Shown here: positions 9,354 through 21,203 of the stretch, one piece after another
How positions within the stretch are numbered: the stretch's first letter is position 1
How the letters are laid out: each line of letters opens with the position of its first letter
From: JASHPR01 sp963729365
GTDB lineage: Bacteria > Actinomycetota > Actinomycetes > Streptosporangiales > Streptosporangiaceae
DNA length: 64,000 bases
Direction of reading: 5' to 3'
Assembly: GCA_963729365.1 (NCBI GenBank)
Contig: CAVSNQ010000018.1
Location: 372,001 to 436,000, forward strand
Translations under genes and position numbers: made by a program
The notes under the pieces: generated by a model
Databases searched by the model: none
What the model saw: the letters and a program-made list of their open reading frames with translations, nothing else
What the model was told of the DNA's origin: nothing

Positions 9354-9551
9354 TCACTGGCTGGGCTGCGGCAAGTCGCACTTGACCTTGGGGTTAAGGC
9401 CGAAGTAGTTCAGCGGGCCGGCCAGAATGGTCACCGCTATCGTTCCGGCCTTGGCGCAGTTCGCCGAGCCGCCGCTGTAGTAATTGCGCTGACCGCCGGC
9501 AATGGCGCCGATAATCAGCCAGATGACGAGAATGATCGATCCGATTCGCAT
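9354..9551 (-). CDS. Small membrane protein, 65 residues
   Basis: A hydrophobic N-terminal helix (SIILVIWLIIGAIAGGQ) is followed by a Tyr/Ser/Gly region and a second hydrophobic stretch ending near NPKVKCDLPQPSQ. Two cysteines, at about residues 32 and 58, could form an extracytoplasmic disulfide. An AGGTGG site precedes the ATG. The family is common in actinobacteria without an assigned role. It lies directly downstream of the ECF sigma gene where an anti-sigma factor might be expected, but it lacks the zinc-binding His/Cys pattern of RsrA-type anti-sigmas. Confidence 0.7.
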   Translation of the reverse strand: MRIGSIILVIWLIIGAIAGGQRNYYSGGSANCAKAGTIAVTILAGPLNYFGLNPKVKCDLPQPSQ

Positions 9552-9627
9552 GAGTTACCACCTACCCAGCGGTGAATACCGCGATTTCTCGGGCCTCGAT
9601 TCCCGGGCCTTCTTCATGGCAGGCTAA

Positions 9628-9652
9628 CTACCGGGGAAAACGATTGTTAAAC
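9628..9652 (-). promoter_or_regulatory. SigB-type promoter candidate
   Basis: GTTT, a 15-base spacer and CGGTAG read on the minus strand, starting at the end of the ECF sigma gene and pointing at the 65-residue gene about 70 bases on. It matches the actinobacterial SigB-type pattern (GNNT, 14-16 bases, GGGTAY) and resembles the sites at 10912 and 21584. A competing GGAAT-19-GTAT arrangement at 9603-9576 is weaker. Confidence 0.35.
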
Positions 9653-10189
9653 ACGTTCTAGCAACTCCCGCAGCTGGCCGCGTCCCCGATGTAGCCGGGA
9701 CATCACCGTTCCGATCGGGCTGCCCATGATCTGGGCGATCTCCCGATAGCCGAATCCCTCCACATCGGCCAGGTAGACGGCCGTGCGGAAGTCGTCGGGA
9801 AGCTGCCGCAGCGCATTGGTCAGGCGGGCGTCCGGCATGTGGTCCAGCGCGAGGTCCTCTGCGGAAGGCGTGCCTCCCGTCGTGTGGGCCTGGGCCCACG
9901 CCAGCTGCCAGTCCTCGAGCCCGCCCGTGGTCAGCACGGGCTCGCGCTGCTTCTTCCGGTAGATGCTGATGAACGTGTTCGTCAGAATGCGGTTCAGCCA
10001 CGCCCTGAGGTTGGTTCCCTCCTTGAACTGGTGAAAGGACGCGAACGCACGGGCGTAGGTTTCCTGGACCAGATCCTCGGCGTCGCTGTGGTTGCGGGTC
10101 ATCCGTGACGCCTTCGCATGCAGCTGCCGCATGTAGCCAAGTGCCTCGGCAAACCGTGCCTCGGCGGGCGGGGCTGTCTGCGTGCTCAC
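9647..10189 (-). CDS. ECF RNA polymerase sigma factor, SigR/SigH-like
   Basis: A 180-residue sigma-70 protein. Region 2 carries RMTRNHSDAEDLVQETYARA (about residues 29-48) and NLRAWLNRILTNTFISIYRK, phrases very close to the SigR/SigH thiol-oxidative-stress group. Region 4 has GYREIAQIMGSPIGTVMSRL near residues 147-166. GTG start with a GGAG site upstream. In the SigR group the next gene is usually the zinc anti-sigma RsrA; here the downstream gene is a tiny membrane protein, so control must come from elsewhere or differ. Confidence 0.88.
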   Translation of the reverse strand: MSTQTAPPAEARFAEALGYMRQLHAKASRMTRNHSDAEDLVQETYARAFASFHQFKEGTNLRAWLNRILTNTFISIYRKKQREPVLTTGGLEDWQLAWAQAHTTGGTPSAEDLALDHMPDARLTNALRQLPDDFRTAVYLADVEGFGYREIAQIMGSPIGTVMSRLHRGRGQLRELLERV

Positions 10190-10305
10190 GTGCTGCTCCA
10201 GTCGTCGGCTATCCGGGCATCGGCGTGGCCCGCTGCGGGCTGGCTACCCGGAGCAGGCCACGCCTGGGGATCCGCCAGATCGGTGTGGCTACCCTGGGCG
10301 CCCGG

Positions 10306-10761
10306 TCAATCCTGGATGTACTCCTCCACGACCTCGGCCGGAACGGGCGCGGCCGGGTCGTCGGGGTACATCTCTTCCACCGCCACGTCCGCGGGCAGAT
10401 CCGGGATGGGCGCCGCCTCGTCCCTTCCCTCGGGCTCGACCGCGTCCTCGGCCGTGAGATCTCCCGGCTGGTGGCCGTTGGTGCTGGCCGCGGCGGGTTC
10501 GGCGGCCGGGTTGAGCATGACATACGGCGGGTAGCGCTTCTCGTCGACCTCGCCTACCACGGGGCCGCCGCCACCCCGCCGCAGGACCGTCCGCCGACGC
10601 AGCCACCCCTGGCTGGGCTTGGGAAGGAACAGCCCGGCGACTCCCGTGGCCATGATGACCACCCCGGCCACCTGCAGGTTCAGGAAGCTCGGATGGGCCG
10701 TCACGGCGAACGTGAAGATGGCGCCGATGGCAAGTAAGGTCAGGCCGGTTGCGGTTCTCAT
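10306..10761 (-). CDS. Small membrane protein with acidic C-terminal tail (DUF6458-like N-terminus)
   Basis: A 151-residue protein. The first ~50 residues form two helices (MRTATGLTLLAIGAIFTFAV, then VAGVVIMATGVAGLFLP), a hairpin seen in a large actinobacterial small-membrane family. The rest is a cytosolic Pro/Glu/Asp/Ala-rich tail with KRYPPYVMLNPAAEP in the middle. An AGGAGG site precedes the ATG, which overlaps the stop of a 40-residue upstream ORF as ATGA. Function unknown. The SigB-type promoter at 10912 suggests stress induction. Confidence 0.65.
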   Translation of the reverse strand: MRTATGLTLLAIGAIFTFAVTAHPSFLNLQVAGVVIMATGVAGLFLPKPSQGWLRRRTVLRRGGGGPVVGEVDEKRYPPYVMLNPAAEPAAASTNGHQPGDLTAEDAVEPEGRDEAAPIPDLPADVAVEEMYPDDPAAPVPAEVVEEYIQD

Positions 10762-10880
10762 CTGTCGGTCCTCCTGTGGGGGATGCCCAGCTCGCCTCCA
10801 TAGGCCGAGGCGGCTATGTCCGCTATGGCGGGTCCGTCCGCGGTCACCGGGAGTTCCCGGGTGGCGGCTGATGCAGGCAT
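10758..10880 (-). CDS. Possible 40-residue leader gene coupled to the downstream membrane protein
   Basis: ATG with an AAAGGG site nine bases upstream; stop overlaps the next start as ATGA. The product contains IADIAASAYGGELGIP and an Arg-rich end. About 25 bases upstream lies a SigB-type promoter, which puts this ORF first on the transcript. No family recognised; it could instead be untranslated leader. Confidence 0.4.
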   Translation of the reverse strand: MPASAATRELPVTADGPAIADIAASAYGGELGIPHRRTDR

Positions 10881-10911
10881 CGGCGTGGGCCCTTTCTCTC
10901 GGCGGTTTCTT

Positions 10912-10936
10912 CTACCTGGCCGGGACATTCTCAAAC
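10912..10936 (-). promoter_or_regulatory. SigB-type promoter candidate
   Basis: Minus-strand GTTT, 15 bases, AGGTAG followed by AAGAAA, about 25 bases before the ATG at 10880. The same -10 context (GTAGAAG) recurs at 21584. Inferred as a general-stress sigma site. Confidence 0.45.
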
Positions 10937-11004
10937 CAGGGCCGTTTTCCCGCCCCCGTACCGGGTAACTGCAGGTCCACGGATCGCACGGAGGTGACCG
11001 CGAG

Positions 11005-11496
11005 ATGAGGCCGGAGCAACTCCGGGATCCGCGGGACCGGGATCCGCGGGCTGAGTCGGAGGCCCAGCGGGACGACCGCAACCTCGCCGAGTTGCTCCAG
11101 GAGCTCCGGATTTCCGGCCTGGGCGTGCAGGTCCTGTTCGGCTTCCTGCTCTCGCTGCCGTTCACGGCCAGGTTCGCGAAGCTCAGCCAGGGCCAGCGCG
11201 AGCTCTACCTGGCCAGCCTGGTGCTGTCCGCCGTGGCCACGGCGCTGCTGCTCGGCCCGGTGGCTTATCACCGGCTGGTTTTCCGCCGCCGCCAGAAGGA
11301 GCCCCTGGTGCGGGCGGCCAGCGTGATGGCCACGCTCGGCCTCGCCGCCGTGGGCCTGGCCATCTCCGCCGCGGTCCTGCTGGCCACGAGCACCGTGGCC
11401 ACGGGCCTGCCGACCGCGCTCATCACGGTCTTCCTCGTGGTCCTGTTCGGCGGCCTCTGGTTCGCCTTCCCGCTCGCCCGCCGCCGGGGCGGGTGA
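11005..11496 (+). CDS. DUF6328 family membrane protein
   Basis: A 163-residue protein. A charged N-terminus (Arg/Asp/Glu rich) leads into NLAELLQELRISGLGVQVLF and LLSLPFTARFAKLSQGQREL, which are diagnostic of DUF6328, then three further transmembrane helices and an Arg-rich C-terminus. Function is unknown; the family is common in Streptomyces and relatives. A GGAGGTGA ribosome site precedes the ATG. It is transcribed away from the small-membrane-protein genes, with about 125 bases shared between the two upstream regions. Confidence 0.85.
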   Translation: MRPEQLRDPRDRDPRAESEAQRDDRNLAELLQELRISGLGVQVLFGFLLSLPFTARFAKLSQGQRELYLASLVLSAVATALLLGPVAYHRLVFRRRQKEPLVRAASVMATLGLAAVGLAISAAVLLATSTVATGLPTALITVFLVVLFGGLWFAFPLARRRGG

Positions 11497-11568
11497 GAAC
11501 CCCGGCCGCGGGGTCATCAGCTGAACCGGCATGAGTCATGACGGCTGTCGCGGGGTAGCTGAGTCGGC

Positions 11569-13092
11569 ATGGCTACCGAAATTCGTGAAACCGAACGGAA
11601 GTATGAGGCGCCGCCTGGGGCGAAGCTGCCGAGTCTTGCCGATCTGCCCCACATTGCTGCCGAGTCGGAGCCGGAGGAGCAGCGGCTGGAGGCGAGATAT
11701 TACGACACGGACGACCTGCGCCTGATCCGCGGAGGCGTCACGCTGCGGCGCCGCCAGGGCGGCAGCGATCCCGGGTGGCACCTGAAGCTGCCGGTGGGCG
11801 GCGACACGCGCCGCGAGATCCAGCTGCCGCTCGGCCGGGCCACCCGGCAGGTGCCCAGGGAGCTGGCCGCGCTGGTCCGCGCCTTCACCCGCGGCGAGGC
11901 GCTGCGGCCAGTGGCCGAGATCAACACCGTACGCCAGCGCCGGATGCTGCTGGACGAGACCGGCGACTCCCTGGCCGAGGTGGTGGCCGATGACGTGTCG
12001 GCCAGCACCATGGGCGACGAGACCCAGCTGTCTCGCTGGCAGGAGGTGGAGGTCGAGCTGACCGGCGGCGGCCCGGCCCTGCTGGCCGCCGCCGACAAGC
12101 GGCTGCGGCGCTGCGGGCTACGCCCGGCCGGCCACCAGGCCAAGCTGGCCCGGGCCCTGGCCGGCCAGCAGCCGTCTTCGAGCAACGGCCACCGTCGGCC
12201 GGCTCCGCTCTCCACGGCGGCCGACGTGGTCCTGGCCTACACCGGAACCCAGGTGGCCGCGATCATGTCGCTCGACCCGCTGGTCCGCCGGGACACGCCG
12301 GACGCGGTCCATCAGATGCGGGTGGCCACCCGGCGGCTGCGCAGCACGCTGAAGTCCTTCGGCCATGTGCTGCAGGCCGGGGAAATCCAGGACCTCCGCG
12401 ACGAGCTGAAATGGCTGGGCGGCGTGCTCGGCACCGCGCGGGATGCCGAGGTCCTGTCCGAGCACGTGCAGGCCGGCCTGGACCAACTGCCGCCGGAACT
12501 GGTCATGGGACCGGCGCAGGCCCGGGTGCGAGTCCACTTCGCCCCGATCGAGGCCGAGGCCCGCGCGGCGGTGCTCGAGACCCTGGACGGCGACCGCTAT
12601 CTGGCCCTGCTCGACGGCCTGGATACGCTGCTCGTCGATCCGCCGCTGGCCCCCGGGGCGGGCAGGCCCGCAGCCGAGGTGCTGCCGGCTGCGGTCTGGC
12701 GTGCGCGGCGCCGCGTGCGGCGGCGCCTGCGCCGGGCGCAGAACACGCCGGCCGGACCCGGCCGGGACGCGGCCCTGCACGAGGCACGCAAGGCCGCCAA
12801 GCAGGCCCGCTACGCGGCCGAGGCCGTCAGTCCGGCCCTCGGCCGGCAGGCCGCGCACTTCGCTCAGCGCATGAAGAAGGTCCAGTCCGTGCTCGGCGAC
12901 CACCACGACGGCGTGGTCGCCCGCGCGACGATCAGGAACCTCGGCGTGCAGGCCCACCTGGCCGGGGAGAACGCGTTCAGCTTCGGCATCCTCTACGAGC
13001 AGGACGCCTGCCGCGCCGAGGATCTCGAAGAGCAGGCCCGCCGGGCCTGGAAGAAGGCATCCCGCCCCAGCTACCGCCGCTGGCTGCGCTAA
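11569..13092 (+). CDS. CYTH-CHAD domain protein (polyphosphate-binding)
   Basis: A 507-residue protein. The CYTH tunnel domain begins with the phosphate-binding ExExK signature ETERKYE (residues 7-13) and extends to about residue 200. The CHAD helical domain starts near residue 215 and contains HQMRVATRRLRSTLKSFG and later HEARKAAKQARYAAE, with regularly spaced His/Arg/Lys. CHAD domains bind polyphosphate, and CYTH domains hydrolyse or bind triphosphates. A PPK2 polyphosphate kinase lies 46 kb away in the same window. No obvious ribosome site precedes the ATG, so a short-leader transcript is possible. Confidence 0.9.
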   Translation: MATEIRETERKYEAPPGAKLPSLADLPHIAAESEPEEQRLEARYYDTDDLRLIRGGVTLRRRQGGSDPGWHLKLPVGGDTRREIQLPLGRATRQVPRELAALVRAFTRGEALRPVAEINTVRQRRMLLDETGDSLAEVVADDVSASTMGDETQLSRWQEVEVELTGGGPALLAAADKRLRRCGLRPAGHQAKLARALAGQQPSSSNGHRRPAPLSTAADVVLAYTGTQVAAIMSLDPLVRRDTPDAVHQMRVATRRLRSTLKSFGHVLQAGEIQDLRDELKWLGGVLGTARDAEVLSEHVQAGLDQLPPELVMGPAQARVRVHFAPIEAEARAAVLETLDGDRYLALLDGLDTLLVDPPLAPGAGRPAAEVLPAAVWRARRRVRRRLRRAQNTPAGPGRDAALHEARKAAKQARYAAEAVSPALGRQAAHFAQRMKKVQSVLGDHHDGVVARATIRNLGVQAHLAGENAFSFGILYEQDACRAEDLEEQARRAWKKASRPSYRRWLR

Positions 13093-13444
13093 GCCAGATC
13101 AGTGCGCCCGAAGGTCGCGGGTAACTAGGCTTCGGCAATGGTCATGCCTCCATGCGGGCATGGCGGCCGCTATGTCAGGCGGCACGCACTTCCGGGCGCG
13201 GTGCGCACCCCGGGCAGCGGCCTATGACCACCGGTAACATGCAGATGCCGGGGTTCGGGCTGAACGTATCCGGCGCAGAAAGTCAGATGCCGGGTGTGGT
13301 GGGCGCCGGGCCGGGGGAACAGGACCTTAGGCGCTGTCCACCCTCGATACCTACCGCTGCCTCCCTCCGGAGATCCGGGGCCGCGGCCCGCCCTGTCGGC
13401 CCTCTTCCCCGCTTGTCCGCCTCTCTCGCTGGAGCCGCGTACTC
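13093..13444. other. Intergenic region between CHAD gene and treY, no gene found
   Basis: The 352 bases contain only short G/C-rich frames with no ribosome site. There is a small inverted repeat CATGCC/GGCATG near 13144-13163. The end of the region supplies the treY leader with GGAG ten bases before the ATG. No promoter could be identified with confidence. Confidence 0.5.
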
Positions 13445-16119
13445 ATGCCCACCACCCCGACGCCGGGGACGCGCCTGCGGGCCGCGACCTACCGGGTGCA
13501 GCTGCACGCGGGCTTCACGTTCGACGACGCCGCCGCCATCACCGGCTACCTGGCCGAGCTCGGCGTCAGCCACCTGTACTGCTCGCCGATCCTGCAGGCC
13601 GCCGCGGGCAGCACGCACGGCTATGACGTGGTCGACCACGGGCGCCTGAACAGCGAGCTCGGCGGCGACGCCGGATACCGCAGGCTGGCGGGCCGGCTGG
13701 CCGGGCCGGCCTGGGCCAGGTGCTGGACATCGTGCCCAACCACATGGCGCTGGCCGGGCGGGCCAACGCCTGGTGGTGGGACGTCCTGGAGAACGGGCCG
13801 TCCAGCGTGTACGCCGGCCACTTCGACATCGACTGGGACCCGCCGCAGCGCAAGCTGGCCGCCACCGTGCTGATGCCGGTCCTCGGAGACCAGTACGGCC
13901 GGGTCCTGGAGGCGGGGGAGCTGGTCCTCGAGCGCGAGGGCGGCTCGTTCACGGTCCGCTACTACGACCATGAGGCGCCGATCTCGCCCCGCACCCTGGG
14001 CGGGCTGCTCATCAAGGCGGCCGCCCGGGCCGGATCCGAGGAGCTGGAGAGCCTGGCGGTCGCGTTCAGCCGGCTGCCGCACGGCCGCCGCACCGACCGG
14101 GCCGCCGTCGCCGAGCGGCACCGCGACAAGGAGGTGCTGCGGGCCCGCCTGGCCGACCTGGGCCAGGCCCGGCCCGAGGTCGCCAAGGCGATCGACGCCG
14201 AGGTCGAGGCGCTGAACCGTGACCCCGATGCCCTCGATGACCTGCTGCGCCAGCAGAACTACCGGCTGGCGTACTGGCGCACCGGCGCCGAGGAGCTGTC
14301 CTACCGGCGGTTCTTCGACATCGAGACCCTGGCCGGCCTGCGGGTGGAGGACGAGGCCGTGTTCTTCGACACCCACCGTCTTGTCCTCGATCTCGTCGCC
14401 GACGGCACGGCCGACGGGTTGCGGGTCGACCACGTGGACGGGCTGGCCGACCCGGAGGGCTACCTGGCCCGGCTGTGCGACGCCACCGGCGGCGCCTACG
14501 TCGTGGTGGAGAAGATCCTGCAGGCCGACGAGGGGCTGCCCGAATCGTGGCCGGTGGCCGGGACATCGGGCTATGAGTTCCTGAACCGGGTCGGCGAGCT
14601 GTTCGTCGACCCGGGCAGCGAGACGGCCATGCGGGCCGGCTACGCCCGCTTCACCGGGCTGCAGCAGGGCTACGCCGACGTGGTGCACGCGGCCAAGCTG
14701 CAGATCATGCGCGAGGACCTGGCCGCCGAGGTGGAGCGGCTGACCGGCCTGCTGGCCGACGTCTGCGAGCGGCACCGCCGCCAGCGCGACCACACCCGCC
14801 GCGAGCTGCGCGAGGCCCTGCGCGAGATCATCGCGGCGTTCCCGGTATACCGCGCGTACTTCCGCGCCGGGCACCCGGCCACGGCCGCGGACCAGGGGCA
14901 TGTGGCCGCGGCGGTGGGCACGGCCATGCAGCGCAGCCCGGACCTCGACGCCGAGCTGATCGGCTTCATCGGCGACCTGCTCACCGGGGCCTACCCGGGG
15001 GAGGAAGAGGCCGGCTTCGCCGTGCGGTTCGCCCAGGTGAGCGCGCCGGTCATGGCTAAGGGGGTGGAGGACACCGCGTTCTACAGGTACCAGCCGCTGG
15101 TCTGCCTCAACGAGGTGGGCGGTGACCCGGGACGGTTCGGCGGCCCGGCCGAGGACTTCCACCGGGCGATGGCCGTCGCGGCCAGGCACTGGCCCCAGGC
15201 GATGCTCACGCTGTCCACCCATGACACCAAGCGCAGCGGCGACGTGCGGGCCCGGATCAGCGTGCTGTCCGAGCTGCCCGGCGCCTGGGAGAGCGCGGTG
15301 GTGCGCTGGGCGGACCGCAACAACCGCCACAAGCGGGACGGCTGGCCGGACCGCAACGCCGAGTACCTCTTCTACCAGACCCTGGTCGGGGCCTGGCCGA
15401 TCGACCCGGGCCGGGCCGGCGCGTTCATGCTGAAGGCGGCCAAGGAAGCCAAGGTGCACACCTCCTGGATCGACCCGAACGCCGGTTACGACGACGCCCT
15501 GTCCGCGTTCGTCACCGCGGTCCTGGCCGACCGGGATTTCGTCGCCGACCTGGAGGGCTTCCTGGCCGAGCACCGGCTGGTCGAGCGCGGCCGGGTCAAC
15601 TCCCTGGCCCAGACGGCGCTGATGCTGACCTGCCCGGGCGTTCCCGACCTGTACCAGGGCACCGAGGTGTGGGACCTGTCCCTGGTCGACCCGGACAACC
15701 GCCGCCCGGTCGACTACCACACCCGCCGCGCCCTGCTCGACAGCCTGGCCGACGGCGGGCCGGAGGGTGCCCTGGCCCGCGGCGACGAGGGCGGCCCGAA
15801 GCTCTGGCTCATCCACCGCGTGCTCGGGCACCGGCGCCGTCACCCCGGTGCCTACGGCCCCGGTTCCGGATACGAGCCGCTTCCCGTGACCGGCACCAGG
15901 TCCGCACACGCGGTGGCCTTTACCCGCAGCGGCGGGCTCGCCGTGGTCACGCCGAGGCTGATCGCGGATCCGGGCCAGGGATGGGACGGCACCACGGTCG
16001 AGCTCCCGGCCGGCCCCTGGGCCGACGTGCTCACCGGCGACCGGGTGGACGGCGGCCAGGCCGGCCTGGCCGCTCTGCTGCGCAGGTTTCCCGTGGCCGT
16101 GCTGGGCAGGACCGGGTGA
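13445..16119 (+). CDS. treY: Malto-oligosyltrehalose synthase, interrupted by an apparent 1-base frameshift
   Basis: TreY (GH13) isomerises the reducing-end alpha-1,4 bond of maltodextrins to trehalose. The first part (13445 to about 13703) reads TYRVQLHAGFTF and STHGYDVVDHGRLN, the TreY N-terminus. The second frame resumes with GLGQVLDIVPNHMA at 13708 and continues to the stop with GLRVDHVDGL (nucleophile Asp), VVVEKILQADEGLP (acid Glu) and THDTKRSGDVRAR. The shift fits loss of one G from a GGG beside GCCGGCC at 13703-13710. All catalytic motifs are intact on either side, so I think the gene is functional and the sequence in error. Its stop overlaps treZ as TGATG. Confidence 0.88.
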
Positions 16120-17909
16120 TGCAGCACCACCAGTCCGAGTTCCGGGTGTGGGCGCCGGGCCGGCGATGCGTCGACGTCGTGCTGGGCGCGCGCCGGGTGC
16201 CCCTGCACCCGCGCGATCGCGGCTGGTGGTCGGGTTCGGTGGACGGAGCCGGACCGGGCTCGGACTATGCGTTCAGTCTGAATGGGGGACCGGCGCTTCC
16301 CGACCCCCGCTCGGCCTTCCAGCCCGGCGGCATCCACGGCCCGTCCCGGGTGGTCGACCACGCGGCCTTCGCCTGGAGCGACAACGGCTGGCGCGGGCTG
16401 CCCCTCGCCGGGTCGGTGCTCTACGAGTGCCACATCGGCACCTTCTCGGCCCCGGGGACCTTCGACGGGGCCATCGGCCATCTCGGGCACCTGGCCCGCC
16501 TGGGCGTCGACGCGATCGAACTGCTGCCGGTCGCCGAGTTCTCCGGCCCGCGCGGCTGGGGCTACGACGGGGTCGACCTGTTCGCCCCGCATCACGGCTA
16601 CGGGGGGCCCGACGGGCTCAAGCGGCTGGTCGACGCGGCGCACGGCCACGGGCTCGGCGTGGTCATGGACGTCGTCTACAACCACCTCGGCCCGGCCGGG
16701 AACTACCTGCCGGAGTTCGGTCCCTACTTCTCGGCGCGGCACCGGACCAACTGGGGCCCGGCGGTCAACTTCGACGGGCCGGACAGCGACGAGGTCCGGC
16801 GGTTCGTCATCGACAACGCGCTGATGTGGCTGCGCGACTACCGCTGCGACGGGCTCCGCCTGGACGCCGTGCACGCGATCGTCGACGGCTCGGCCACGCA
16901 CATACTCGAGGAACTCGCGGCCGAGGTGGCCGCGCTGGCCGCGCACGTGGGCCGCCCGCTGTTCCTGATCGCCGAGAGCGACCTGAACGACCCGAGGTTC
17001 GTGCGCGGCCGCGACGCGGGCGGCTACGGCCTCGACTCCGCCTGGGCCGATGAGTGGCACCATGCCCTGCACGCGACGCTGACCGGGGACCGCGGCGGCT
17101 ACTACGAGGACTTCGGGCCGCTGCCGCTGCTGGCCAAGGCGCTGCGCCAGGCGTGGGTGTATGACGGCAGCTACTCCCCGCACCGGCGCCGGGTGCACGG
17201 CCGGTCGCCGGCCGGCCTGGCCGGCACCCAGTTCGTGGTGGCCACGCAGAACCACGATCAGGTCGGCAACCGCGCCGCGGGCGAGCGCTCCGGCGCCCTG
17301 ATGAGCGACGGACGGCTGCGCGTGGCCGCGGCGCTGCTGCTGAGCTCGCCGTTCGTGCCGCTGCTGTTCCAGGGCGAGGAGTGGGGGGCCAGCACGCCGT
17401 TCCAGTACTTCACCAGCCATGAAGACCCCGAACTCGGCCGGAAGGTGAGCCAGGGGCGGCGCGACGAGTTCTCCGCGTTCGGCTGGGACGAGAAGGGGGA
17501 AGGTGAAGCGGGAATGGGGAGGCGGGTGGGGGGTGGGGTGCCCGACCCGCAGGATCCGGCGACGTTCGAGCGCTCCCGGCTCGACTGGGCCGAGATCGGC
17601 CAGGAACGCCACGCCGGCCTGCTGGCCTGGTACGCCGAACTCATCGCGCTGCGGCGGCGGGTCCCGGCGCTCACCGATCCCCGCCTGGACCGCGTCGAGA
17701 CCGCGGGTGACGAAAGCCTGGGCTGGCTCGTCGTCCGGCGCGGGCCGGTCGTGACCGCCGCTAACCTGGGTACCGGCGACTGGAGGTTCCCGGCCGGGCC
17801 GGCGGCGCAGCTGCTCGCGGCCTCCGATCCTCGCGTCGGGCTGACGGACCAGGGCCTCGTCCTGCCGCCTGATACCGTCGCGATCCTGAACGAGACCCCT
17901 GCGCCGTGA
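16119..17909 (+). CDS. treZ: Malto-oligosyltrehalose trehalohydrolase
   Basis: A 596-residue GH13 enzyme that releases trehalose from maltooligosyl-trehalose made by TreY. An N-terminal beta-sandwich (FRVWAPGRRCVDVVLGARRV) is followed by the barrel with GYDGVDLFAPHHGYGGPDG, the nucleophile region CDGLRLDAVHAI, the acid LIAESDLNDPRF and ATQNHDQVGNRA. The ATG at 16119 overlaps the treY stop by one base, favouring it over longer in-frame starts that would lie within treY. An unusual Gly/Glu/Arg-rich insert (about 17490-17545) interrupts the C-terminal part. Length is normal for TreZ. Confidence 0.93.
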   Translation: MQHHQSEFRVWAPGRRCVDVVLGARRVPLHPRDRGWWSGSVDGAGPGSDYAFSLNGGPALPDPRSAFQPGGIHGPSRVVDHAAFAWSDNGWRGLPLAGSVLYECHIGTFSAPGTFDGAIGHLGHLARLGVDAIELLPVAEFSGPRGWGYDGVDLFAPHHGYGGPDGLKRLVDAAHGHGLGVVMDVVYNHLGPAGNYLPEFGPYFSARHRTNWGPAVNFDGPDSDEVRRFVIDNALMWLRDYRCDGLRLDAVHAIVDGSATHILEELAAEVAALAAHVGRPLFLIAESDLNDPRFVRGRDAGGYGLDSAWADEWHHALHATLTGDRGGYYEDFGPLPLLAKALRQAWVYDGSYSPHRRRVHGRSPAGLAGTQFVVATQNHDQVGNRAAGERSGALMSDGRLRVAAALLLSSPFVPLLFQGEEWGASTPFQYFTSHEDPELGRKVSQGRRDEFSAFGWDEKGEGEAGMGRRVGGGVPDPQDPATFERSRLDWAEIGQERHAGLLAWYAELIALRRRVPALTDPRLDRVETAGDESLGWLVVRRGPVVTAANLGTGDWRFPAGPAAQLLAASDPRVGLTDQGLVLPPDTVAILNETPAP

Positions 17910-17966
17910 GTGACAGGTAGCGTGGCCCGCGCTGGTCGCTGCGACGACGAAAGGATCCACCCCTTT

Positions 17967-20078
<2,112 letters not shown>

Positions 20079-20471
20079 GCCGTACCCCGGCGGCGCCACC
20101 CGGGGACGACTGGGCCGCGGTGCTCGCGGTCGGCTGCGCCGGACTGCAGTTGCGCGCCGACCCGAGCGAGCTCACCACGATGACCCCGACGATCAGCGCG
20201 ACCGCGAGCAAGATCACGGCGCCCGGCTGCGGCCGCCAGCGCCGCCGCCGGAGCTGCTCGATGGTCGGCATCGCTTCCTGCCAGGTCAGCCGGGTGAAGA
20301 TCGTGAACAGCGACTTGAGACGAGGGTCCCTGGACAGCAGAGCCTGCTCGATCCTGGTCAACGCCCGCTCTTCAGCGACTGGCAAGCTCATCTCTGTTCT
20401 CCGGTGTCCGATCTTCTGTCCACTCCGCCGCATCCGGCCCGGTGGCGGGCCTCAGCGGTTCAGGTGAGCAA

Positions 20472-21164
20472 CTACCCAGGCAGCGTTTTCGAAACGGGCT
20501 CGACGTCGGATGCGGGCTCGACGTCGGATGCGGGCTCTGTGTCGGCGGCCGGTTCGGCGTCGGCCGGGGCCGCGTCGCTACCGGGCAGGCCGACCGTGGT
20601 CTCGGTGACTGGCGAGGCCGCGACTCCGGTCGCGGTCGTCTCGCCGAGCAGGTCCTGGAACAGCGAGCGATAGTGGATCATCGCCTGCCGGAGATCCTCG
20701 GTCGAGGCCATCCCGTCGCCGGCCCGCTGGCTGATGTCGGAGGCGGCACGGTAATGATCAAGGACGTTCGCGTGGTCCACGGACAGGTCCGCGAGCACCT
20801 GGCCGCTGCCCTCTGTGGGGTAACCGCGCTCGTTCATCACGGTCATGACCAGCCGCTGTGCGGCGATCACTGCTTCTTGCGGCGCGTCAACGAACTGCTC
20901 CTGGACCGCGGCCCAGTTCTCCGAGTACCGCGCCTGCGCGGCGGCGTCGAGCGGCCGGATATCCAGATCCCTGACCCGGCGCTGCCGCCCGGCCAGTTCG
21001 GCCTCGGCCTTGGTCCTGCTGCCCTTCTCCTCGACCACCCGGTCGTACTCGGGGCCGAAGCGCTGCCTGAGCCGGCGACGGCGCGTGTCGTACACGATTC
21101 CGGCGATGGCGCCCACCACCACGATGATGGCGATAACGATGATGACGGTAGTCCCGGTTGACAT
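20472..21164 (-). CDS. Membrane-anchored hypothetical protein with acidic repeat tail
   Basis: A 230-residue protein. An N-terminal helix (VIIVIAIIVVVGAIAGIVY) is followed by a basic/coiled cytosolic domain (RRRRLRQRFGPEYDRVVEEK) recurring in an actinobacterial family of unknown function. The C-terminal ~40 residues are a low-complexity Glu/Pro/Ala/Asp tail with an exact 18-base tandem repeat encoding EPASDV twice. The ATG has an AGGAAGG-like site upstream. A weak SigB-type site lies at 21204-21228. Probably cotranscribed with the DUF3040 gene. Confidence 0.7.
   Translation of the reverse strand: MSTGTTVIIVIAIIVVVGAIAGIVYDTRRRRLRQRFGPEYDRVVEEKGSRTKAEAELAGRQRRVRDLDIRPLDAAAQARYSENWAAVQEQFVDAPQEAVIAAQRLVMTVMNERGYPTEGSGQVLADLSVDHANVLDHYRAASDISQRAGDGMASTEDLRQAMIHYRSLFQDLLGETTATGVAASPVTETTVGLPGSDAAPADAEPAADTEPASDVEPASDVEPVSKTLPG
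20499..20534 (-). repeat. 18-base tandem repeat, two exact copies
   Basis: CTCGACGTCGGATGCGGG occurs twice head to tail in the coding end of the 230-residue protein and encodes its acidic repeat. It probably arose by slippage. Confidence 0.9.
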
Positions 21165-21203
21165 TGCCTTCCTCCCGGGTTCGGTTGTGGAGTCCGACCT
21201 GCA

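Noticed and set aside
9576..9603. SigR-type promoter GGAAT-19-GTAT before the 65-residue gene
   Set aside because: The -10 lacks the expected GTT and the overlapping GTTT/CGGTAG site is the better match; kept only as an alternative.
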